This document shows positions 55,701-64,000 of a stretch of DNA of 64,000 nt, piece after piece. The stretch lies in NCBI GenBank assembly GCA_033439295.1, contig JAVTLE010000016.1, positions 1,674,001-1,738,000 on the forward strand, written 5' to 3'. The translations under genes were made by a program, and so were the position numbers. The first letter of the stretch is position 1. Each line of letters begins with the position of its first letter. The stretch comes from Deuterostichococcus epilithicus (lineage: Eukaryota > Chlorophyta > Trebouxiophyceae > Prasiolales > Stichococcaceae). The notes below the pieces were generated by a model, which was not told the DNA's origin, did not search any database, and was given only the letters and a program-made list of their open reading frames with translations.

Positions 55701-58630
55701 TGTAGTGGCTTCCTCGAGGGTGCTGGGTCCCCACAGCTGGACCGACTGGCTTTGGGACAGAGCAGGCGTGCTCTAGGTCTGTGGCGGCAGGAATGGGGCA
55801 TGAAGCAGGGGTGTGCACAATCGCCGGTGTGCGAGAGTCCCGCAGCAGCAGCAGGGATGCCCTTGTCACAAGCCCTGGCTGCTTGTGATGCTCACACAAC
55901 AATTCTTGCTGAGGCCTGTTATCGCCCAGCGCAGCCCTGGAGGTTGAGGAGATAGCAGTGCAATTGTCGAGGCTCCTAATCAAATAGTTGAAGGGGGCAA
56001 CAGGAGACAGCATGTATTCTGCTCTCAGCTGGAGCGGCTGGAGGCAGCTGCTGGCGATTGCATGCGCGTTGACTGACTGTCATAGGGTAGAGGATCAAAG
56101 AGCAATGCTGCCGCCGCAGCTGGGCTGGAGGTGGAGACAATGTCGTGGCATCGTGGCATGCTGGTCGACGACTGGTGTCTGAAATGTTCACCAAAGACGT
56201 ACTCAACAGACCAGTGCCTGCTATGCTGCCGCAGCTGGAGCGGCTGGAGGCGGAGGAGACGATGGTGCGGCAGCTGCTGGGCGTGCTGCGGGTGCACAGC
56301 GACCACGCCCGCGACATCTCCCAGCTGCAGGTGACAGCCTGCCATAAACAGCGCCACCCCAGGCCCCTTCGAGTGTGGCTGGTCCTCGAGCAGCCCCAAC
56401 TGCTGTCCCAACAACGCCGCAATTCAGCCCCGATGCTTCCTCAGCACCTGAGGCCTGCTGGCTGTCTGGCCTGGACCCACCTTCCCCACGCAGGCACGAT
56501 GATTGTGCGGTGGAAAGAATGTGTCGAGCACTCCAATCGAAGAACCCGAACAGAAGCTTCTGCTGGATTGACACCTGACTGTGTGTTCCCTGCCCCGCAG
56601 CACGAGCTGGCGATGCTGCACAAGTACGTGCCGCAGGTGCTGCAGCGGCGGGTGGCACTGCGGCGGCAGGCCGCCGAGCGTGCCGCTGGCTGCGGGCCCC
56701 GCCCCGTCTCTGCCCAGCCCGGCGGCCGCCCGGACCACGAGCCTGCCGCCGGTGAGGCTGATCGCACAGGCATGTCCATCATAACAGCTCCTCGTTTAGG
56801 CTCTCCTCAGCCAGTCGAGCCTGCCAGTGACCACTGCACGATGAAGGTGAGAGCACTCAACATCGCTCTTCGACTTCGCAGTCGACTCTTCTTTGCTGTG
56901 AAACTTGGCATCGCCTCATCATGGTCAGCAGGGGTCAGGTGTGCGATTTATGTAGCCCTGGCCTGAGGCTCGCAGCAGGAGGAAGCGTTGAGGTCCACCT
57001 CCAAGCATTTGCTCAGTATCTTCAGTTTGCGTCTTGCTGAACCGTGCCCTGATGCTGCGCAGACGCAGGCTTCCCCTGGGCCGACTTCGATGCATCAATG
57101 GACGCCGGCTCAGTCGGCGGCGATGGCTCCGCAAGCGGGTCGCCGACGCGCCGGCCACGGGACCCACCGCCCCGCGGCAGCGGCGGCCTGCCGCCATGGC
57201 ACTCGCCGGCGCGTTCGGACAGTTTTGCCATTTCCGCCGGCCGTCGCGGTCAGGCGCCCGGGCTGCCGCCGTTGCACCGCGCCTGGTCTGCCGCCCCGCA
57301 GCAAGCCCGCGGGGACTACTCTGGCGCCGTGGTGAGCGCACTGCCGAGGCAGCTCGTTGTGGTCGCTGACGTGACCGTGGGATGCGGGATTCAGGAGCAG
57401 TCACACAAACCGACAACGGAGTGACAGCTTGCTGATCCGATGATACCGACGAAGTCGTCAGGCGGTGCGGCCCCTGCGACTTTGGCATTGGCGCATGCTG
57501 GCGCTGTGTGGTCTTTTGAACAGTCAGGTGCCACTGCTGTGCAGGCTGCAAGGGCGGCGCGCAGTCCCGAGCGCCGCAGCAGTGCCGGTGGCAGCGGCAG
57601 GCGCAAGGAGCTCATGTCCTTCCCGCTCGGCCCCGAGCTCAGTGGTGGCAGCCTGAGCGGCAACCCCGGCGGCGGCTGTGGTCTGCCAGGCAGCACGAGC
57701 CCGGTGGGCAGCGGCGCCAGCGGCCTGGATGGACGAGCAAACGCCGGCGTCGGGCGCATGCCGCGGCGCACGGTGCAGCATGATTCCATCTTCCATCCGA
57801 CTGCGACGGTCCCGCAGCCAGCGTGCACCCCAAGTCTGATCGCTTTCCTGCGGAACAGGGGGTGCGGCGACGGCTGCAAGAGAGTGCCACATTGCTTGCG
57901 ATGCAGAGCCTTGCTGGTGTTCCCGGCGCGGGCGAACAAGTGCGTTGTGGCTGTGTGAGCATGCGCTGCAAGTGCCTGCACCTCCTGCCCAGGCGAGCCT
58001 CAACGAACGGGGCGGCGGGTCCGGGGCCTTGCGGCGGCAGGGCGCAGCCCTGTCGCAGGTGTCGCTGCCGGGCATGCGCATGCACTTCCCCATCGACCGC
58101 GCCGAGTGGGTCTCGGCGGAGGCGCTGCACGACTGCCAGGTGCAGCGCCGGCCTGGTCAACCGCCTGATGCCCGGCACGGGCGCGTGGTTGCAGTGAGCA
58201 TGGCTTGCCTCCCTGACCGCACATGGCTGCCACGGAAGATGGCCTGCCAGCGGAGGCGAACAGGTGGATGCACCACAAGATCTTCACCCTGACAGGCCAT
58301 GCCGGGGTGCTGGCGGGGCATTGCGGTGACAGAACCGCACGTCTGCTCCCGCTTCCGGGCCTAGGCACGCAGCAAGATTGCAATGCGCTCTGCTGCGCCA
58401 CTGAGTAGCGTGCTTGGGGCGCTGCGTGACGAGCGACCGCCAAAGAGTCATAGGGAACAGGCGAGTGTTTTCGAGCAACGACATCAGAGTTTGCGTGTCC
58501 GCAGGGCAACGTGGACGAGGCCCACAGGCTGCTCCGGAAATGGCAGGGCACCGGCCGTCGCACGCCCCTCCAGGGCGGCGGCCGGCGGCCCACCGCCCGG
58601 CCCACCTCCCGGCAGCTGCACCTCGACTAA
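52714..58630 (+). CDS. Large bZIP transcription factor
   Basis: DNA-binding regulator. The basic region SKRRKNREAAQKTRMRK has the diagnostic N-x7-R and is split by an intron after AAG AAC AG. A zipper-like helix follows (LLRDNAAKRSDIKRKQAKLEQL). Exons that join in phase: 53341-53399, 53633-54865 (410 codons, Gly/Pro/Ser-rich, with acidic LDAGLDALDL and DSEPELDDLDAGLAMF patches typical of activation regions), 55040-55153, 55382-55517, 56235-56330, 56601-56751, 57063-57331, 57545 to about 57740, 57993-58139 and 58505-58630 (TAA). Before these lies an exon 53021-53172 (SQLSEQSKSDFRPASGH). The start at ATG 52714 (MADAGGAAWRES) does not join it in phase, so the first exon is tentative. The C-terminal helix exons (LERLEAEETMVRQLL; HELAMLHKYVPQVL) may aid dimerisation. 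It is tail-to-tail with a second bZIP gene. Confidence 0.82.
56026..56055 (+). repeat. Partial copy of a bZIP-gene exon start in the upstream intron
   Basis: Bases 56026-56055 repeat, with few differences, the acceptor and first codons of the exon at 56235 (CAG|CTGGAGCGGCTGGAGGC, then GCTGCTGG as found further inside that exon). The copy sits about 205 bases upstream. Confidence 0.7.
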
Positions 58631-59862
58631 GGGGCGGCAGCAGCAGCAGGGAGTGGCCGCTGTGCCTCGCCGCAGGGCTGCGGCACCGCTCAACCCAAGG
58701 CGAAGCAAGACTTGACGAAGAGATGCCGCTGGCGCTGCAGCATTGCGCCGACGGATAAGGAAAAACCCTGCGAGTCAGACGGCCCCACTGCGCGCATTGT
58801 CTCTATTGTGACTCCATGATGCTCTCCCTGCCGCCCCCCATGGCAGGCAGCCGCTAACTGGTGTTACTGACAGCAGCTATTTCTGCGCTGACTGAACAGC
58901 CATATATACATAACCTAGGTAGGCTTTGACATTATTATCGATTCTGGCATGCACCTGCTGTGCATGCCTGGTTCAAGTTCTGCAACGGCAGGTTTGCTGC
59001 CAGGTTGGCCGCAGCCGTGCGTACCCATTTGCCCTTCAGACGCCGCTGGCAGCGTTGCATTTTCCCTGTCCCAATTTGTATTGCTATACTGGTGCTTTAA
59101 AACTCGGGTACTGAGGTGCAGTGCAATACCAGGCCAAAGAGTGGCGTAGTGACACACAGCAGACGTACAACTGTCCCCGCAACTAAGGAAACGAGAACCA
59201 AAGTGCGAGCGGGTGGAATGCACTCAGGCGGGGTCGGCTAAGCAACATGCACACACGACAGAAAAGGCACCTGGCTCGAGGGTCAGGCTGACAGGAAGTG
59301 CCCCAGGTTCGTTAGACAGTGGCTGTAGGGACCAGTGTCAATAGGCGAGGGCTATCGCAAAATGTGTCGACACAGCAGACGTACAGTCGAGGGCTGGGTG
59401 TGCGTCCCCATGCTTTAAACATCATTGCATTGACCGCCTGCTTCCAATAGTCCTGTTGGGGCAAACCAAAAAGATGGAAAAAACAAGCTGTGCAACGGTA
59501 TCCAGCAGCAAATGAGCGAGCATCTCGCTGAACTGTCGAATTGGGCTGGACAGGCCACGCGCCATATGAATGTTCACCCGAACGAAAGCGGCTCCCAAAA
59601 GACGGTATGTATGGCTGGAACATCGATAATCTGGGCCAGTTGAGCTGAAATCATCGCCAGCGCAGCACTGCACATTTGCAGCAGCTGTTGTGTCTCGCTG
59701 ACCTGGCACCTGCCGCCCCAATTCCGCGGTGGTGACCCACGCAACTCGCCTGCTGCGAGGCCCGGAGCGGCAGCAGGCTCCTGCACACAGGTGCTGTGCG
59801 CCTGCTGTGCGGGGGCGGGCTCGGCGCCGTGCCGGCAGCTCCCGGTGGCGCGCGCGGCACCA
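58631..59862. other. Convergent 3' region between two bZIP genes
   Basis: More AT-rich than the genes, as expected for long 3' UTRs. Small open frames occur on both strands (58926-59149 on +, 59312-59721 on -) without motifs. I found no TGTAA within 100 bases of either stop. Confidence 0.45.
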
Positions 59863-62800
59863 TCAGTGCCCCTGGTCGCTGCTCTGGTTGAGGGAGCAGC
59901 AGTCGGACTTGTGAGAGTCGTCGGAAGTGCCCTCCAGGCTGCCCTGCCTCAGCGAGCCGCTGCCCGACGATGCGACGCCACCCGAGTCCTGCCAGCAAGA
60001 GCGTCAGGTGAGGCGTGAGGGCATACGCACCACGTGGATTCCACACCGACGCTGTATCACGGACTCCACACCTCCCCAGCACGCGGCCCCCCGCCAACAT
60101 AATGAGCATGTGTCCAGCAGCCAGCCAGCAGGCACAAGCTCCGTCCAGGACGCCGCAGCCGCCGCCGCCAATGCCGCCACTGTCCATGTCCTTGCCCCTC
60201 ACCTTGCGCTGGCCGGAGAGGCGCTCCTCCTCAGCGGACGCGGCCTTGAGCAGCTCGGCGGCCTTGGGGCAGCCCTCTGTCGCACGGCCCAGCTTGAGCG
60301 CCACGCTGTTGGCCAGCGCCAGCGCGTCCGCGCGCGTCGGGTACGCCTCCATCACGAACAGCAGCGTCTGCGGGGACAGCAGGAGGGGCGTCGCTGTGTC
60401 AGCATTGCCATGTCAGCACACTCGTCTTTGGCGCCACGTGCGCGGGGTCTGTCCCCATGACCAGGAGAATACGAAGTCCAACTTGGCTCCAACTTGACTG
60501 AGTATCCCCTGCCACGACCAGCGACAGGCGTGCAGCATGCCAGTGGCCAACCAGCGCTGGGGCCTGGCCAATGCGGCGGGAGGGCAGGGGTATGCGGCAA
60601 GGCGGCAGGAGCGGTCGTGGATGGGCGCGCGCCTGGATGGGGCTGAGCACGCGGTGCAGCACCACCATCTTGTGTTCCATAAACTGCTTCTGCTCCTCCC
60701 GCAGGTTGTCCTGCACGGCACACACCGGCACAGCTTTAGTATGCGCTTGAGTGAACCTGCGGCACAAATGCGCATCGGATTTGGCCGACGCCACCCTGTG
60801 CTCCATGTACTGCTTGAGCTCCTCCTCTAAATTGTCCTGTGGGCACACAGAAAACGGCGGCTTCACCTCTGTGCACAAGGGACGCCATCATGGCATCGCC
60901 TGGGCATCGCAGCACTCCCCGGAACTATGGGCCTTGAACTGCCGTCGCGCCGATCTCGATTGCCGGCACTGCATTTGAATCGAAGCTGGCACAGGAAACT
61001 GCTCCCAGAAAGAAAGCTCAGGACCTGCCCGAAGCCGCACCTTGAGCGCATCAAGCACGCCGTCGAGCTGCAAGGTGTTGCGAGCGCAGTCCAGGTAGGA
61101 GCCTATGGACATGCAGGCCATTTTCCCCTCCAGGGTGGGGTCGCCGCCCGTCATGCGGCTGACCACATCGCCCTTCGCTGGCGTCGGCAGCATCATGCCC
61201 ATCGCCTGCGCCGCACGAGCTCCTTCCGATCGTCTTGAGAAGAGTGGCTCGAAACACACAGAGCAACCCCGTCAGCTGCCTGTCACTGCCGAGGATGGGG
61301 CGGTCCCTCAGTCGACATCAGCCGCAAGGGCTCACACGGCTTCAGTGTGGGCTGTTGCGGAAGGCGCTCAGCAGGTTGCGGAGGGGTGCCCTCAGCGCGC
61401 TGCGGGGTTGTGCGCGCCTGCATGTTGAGGGACTGCCGCTCCTGGTAGATCTGCTTCAGGCGGGCCAGGTGCTGCTTGCGCAGCGCCAGCAGCGCCTCCT
61501 CCTGCCGCGACACCAGCCGCAGCGCCTCCAAAATGCGGCCCCACCTCGCCCGCTCCTGCAGGCCAGGGGTACCCAGGGTTTGCGCGCCGCAGTCTCCATC
61601 GGCTGGAGCGCTGCCGCAGCGCGGAGCAGCTGCCGTAGGCTGCAGGGCAGCTGAGCACTCGGAAGGGGGGGCATGTGGCACGAGGGCGCACTGTGGCGCA
61701 GGAGTGGCCGCCGAGCTTGTCGACGTCACGGCCCATGACCTCCAGCACGTGAATGCCGCCGCGCCGGTCCAGCTCCTGGCTCGCCCGGCAGCCGCTGCTG
61801 ACCAGCTCCCGCACCTGCGCCAGCACCTCCGCTGGCACGCCCTCGCCTGCGCAGCGCAAGACAGCATCGCATCGCTAGAGTGCTCCTGACAACGCTGTGC
61901 ATAAGGGAGGGCTGTGCACAACGTGGTGAACCAGCGGGCGAGCAGAACCTGCTCAGTGGACATGAAGCTCCCAAAAGAGAAGTGCGAAAGTGCTCCAGGC
62001 TCCCTGCACGTGCAGCCCCAGACCGCTCTCTGAACCTGCTTGGACGTGGCGCCTGCAAACGCAGCCAGTCGATGGGGTCGTAATCAGAAGGGCCCAGCCC
62101 CAGGGCTGATGTCTCACCCAGGGGGTTGGCGCTGCGCAGGTCGTGCTGCTCGGCGATGTCGCGCATGGCGGACACCAGCGCGTCGTACTGCGCGCGGCAC
62201 GACTGCAGCTCCGCCTCAGACAGCGTGCTGTGCCTTGCCGCCCGTGCCGTGCCACCCTGTGACCCCAGGTGGTTGGCAGGTCGGTGTCGGGAGGCGTCCT
62301 TGGGCGCCCAACCAAACACCATGCCAGGCCACCTTGTCTGCCCAATTGAGGGGCACGACCCCATGTCGCATGTGGTCGTGCATGGCAGTCAGTCGTTCCT
62401 GGCACACCAGCAAGAGCCCCGAAGCCTGAGCGCATGTGCCGGGGGCACGCAGACAAGCCGGGCAAGCACAGCCGGGCGATCTTTGAGCGCCGCACAGCCC
62501 TGGGGCGCGGGCGGGAGCAGGTCTTGTCGATGCGCTGGCGCACCTCGGCCACGAGGGGCTGGCCGGCGGTGCCGCTGGAGTGGCCGTCGCTGGAGGAGGG
62601 TGCGCCACCGGCGGTCGCCGCGGCAAGCTGCGCCCGGAGCGCCGCCAGCTCAGCATCCTTCGACGACAGCGCCTCCGCCAGCTCCTTCGCCTTGCCCTGT
62701 GGTGACACAAGGTATAGCAGGGCTTGAGATGCACACGTCGTACCGAGATACGCCAGCACATGAACTATCGCGTCGCCGTAACGACGGAGTGTGGCAAGGC

Positions 62801-64000
62801 TTACCCATCAGCACGGGGCAGGATCCGAGGGGAGGCAACGGTTTGGGGGCAGTCCTGCTGAAAGGGGAAACCACGGCATAGGCGTCCACAGACAGACCGC
62901 CGGCAAAGACAGACCGTGGGCAGATACAGAGAAATATGACATCAGGTTTAGGCGCAGCTGCCCTGTCAGCCGGTCAAGCACGCGAAGCCAGCATGCCCAA
63001 ACCCACGACGCACGTGCAGCGTGGTGTTCTGGTTCTGCAGGCCTGCAATCTCGTACGACTTGGCCTGCATCTGGTCGGTCAGCACTCCCAGCGTCGCCTC
63101 CAGCTCCTGGAACCGCTGCTTCCGCCGCTCCCTGCATGCGCCGCTCAAGCGTCGTCGCACAGTGAGCGCCAGCAAGCACCAGCCTGGGTGGAGGGGGAAA
63201 CCGGGCCAGCATGACCCAGCTGCTGCACCCCAACACGATGCATCCATGCGCGACACTCGTATGCCAGGCCCCAGAAAGAGATGGGGACAGCATTCGTGAG
63301 CCGCTGCGGTGCATGAGAGCACAGGACGCCGGCGAACCGGGGCGCGCACCGGTAGCGCTGCTGCGCCTGCTTGTTCTGCAGCTGCTGCCGCGGGTTGCGC
63401 TTGGTCTTGTCGTGGTCCAGCTGGTGCAGTGCCTCCTCGCTGCTGGTGGCTGTCGCGTTTTTGGGCGCCCCGCCACGCCCGGTGCCGCGCGTGCTGCGCC
63501 CGCCTGCAGTCCAAGGAGGGTTTGCGCCATCAGCAGCTGACGGCCGGGCGTGTGTTGCAGCCTTGGATGTTGCATAAGCCATCTCGGCTACTCGAGGAGG
63601 CGCTCGCGACCCCTCGCACAGACTTCCTGGCTGCAGCTCAGCCAGCGGTTGGACGTGTTCAAGTGCGAGACGGTGGTCGTCGATCGGATGTTGACATAGA
63701 TTTTGGTGAGATAACGATCAAACAAAAGTTCCTCGATCATCAGTGACAGCCACGCTCAGGCGCACCGCGCATTGACGAGTCGGGCTGTGAGGTCGCGGGG
63801 ATCTGCGGCATCTGCGGCGCGGCCATGGGCGAGCTGAAGTCCGGCATCGCCATCATGTGAGGCACGCCGTTTGGGGCGCCGCCGGCAGATGCAGCACCAT
63901 TTGCGAGCGGCGGCGCACTGCCCAAAATACCGTTGTCCAGCGGCATTGCCGCGGCGCCACTGCCGGCGAATGGCATCGACAGCGCCGGCAACAGCGCACT
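59863..64000 (-). CDS. Second bZIP transcription factor (5' end beyond window)
   Basis: The - strand exon entering at 64000 is Ala/Met/Pro/Gly-rich (DNGILGSAPPLANG, VPHMMAMPDF). Next comes an exon with DKTKRNPRQQLQNKQAQQRYR (two pieces, RNPRQQ and NKQAQQRYR), then ERRKQRFQELEATLGVLTDQ (62990-63133). NKQAQQRYR gives N-x7-R, and leucines recur through AGLQNQNTTL. Further exons carry GKAKELAEALSSKDAELAAL, LSEAELQSCRAQYDALVSAM, RILEALRLVSRQEEALLAL, YLDCARNTLQLDGVLDALK, DNLREEQKQFMEHKM, and TLLFVMEAYPTRADALAL. It ends in a Ser-rich exon (59863-59988, TGA). The DNLREEQ...VLHRVLSPIQ block resembles the C-terminal region of TGA-type plant bZIPs. One intron there appears to use a GC donor. The N-terminus and start codon are missing. 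Confidence 0.85.
60664..60839 (-). repeat. Duplicated exon edge in the second bZIP gene
   Basis: The exon encoding DNLREEQKQFMEHK (to 60712 on +) has a copy at 60793-60839 encoding DNLEEELKQYMEHR in the same phase, with its own CAG acceptor and a possible GTGGCG donor. The second lies upstream in the transcript. Sharing of frame and splice sites makes it either an alternative exon or a young duplicate. Confidence 0.8.

Noticed and set aside
1-64000. CRISPR arrays, insertion sequences, retroelements or viral genes
   Set aside because: No spaced direct-repeat array, transposase, reverse transcriptase or capsid motif was seen. Repeats found are local tandem or exon-derived copies.

Overview
The window reads as nuclear DNA from a green alga, most likely a chlorophyte (inference). 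The genes are GC-rich and intron-dense, with short exons and introns of roughly 100-400 bases. TGTAA motifs lie just past some stop codons. The protein set also fits: a CYP710-type sterol desaturase, an Iojap/RsfS factor with a plastid-like leader, a nuclear HslU with a mitochondrial-like leader, and a Tyr/Pro-rich wall-type protein. Because coding regions are split, I built gene models by matching family motifs to phase-compatible GT/GC...AG junctions. Spans are therefore safer than individual exon ends.

Layout, left to right: the tail of an unknown + strand gene (2-49); HslU, the ATPase of the HslUV protease (-, 482-5189); cytochrome P450 CYP710 (+, 6181-10620); a gene-poor stretch with one possible small secreted protein (11633-11947, -); a modular proline-rich secreted protein (-, 14420-17199); a membrane protein with signal peptide, EGF, TM and RING parts (-, 17902-22855); CCDC12/cwf18 (+, 23315-23826); a Cys-type glutathione transferase (-, 24078-26294); a CK1-like kinase (-, 26866-29828); Iojap/RsfS (+, 30512-32009); TAF5 (+, 32328-37800); an unknown polyQ protein (-, 38439-39735); an ERI1-like exonuclease (+, 40299-42120); a SAM methyltransferase (-, 42586-44129); a class I cyclic nucleotide phosphodiesterase (+, 44573-47919); an unknown low-complexity protein (-, 48538-51586); a large bZIP factor (+, 52714-58630); and a second bZIP factor that runs off the right edge (-, 59863 to beyond 64000).

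There is no operon logic. From about 22.8 kb onward most neighbours alternate in strand, giving short shared 5' regions and convergent 3' ends. Functions are mixed: protein quality control (HslU, RING protein), transcription (TAF5, two bZIPs), RNA (CCDC12, ERI1), signalling (CK1, PDE), sterol and redox metabolism, and wall material.

Two observations stand out. First, the gene at 17902-22855 joins phase-perfectly from signal peptide to C-terminal RING, giving an EGF-type ectodomain on a transmembrane candidate E3 ligase of about 620 residues. Second, introns of at least five genes carry degenerate or near-exact copies of the edge of a neighbouring exon together with its splice site, as if partial exon duplication were a frequent mutation in this genome.
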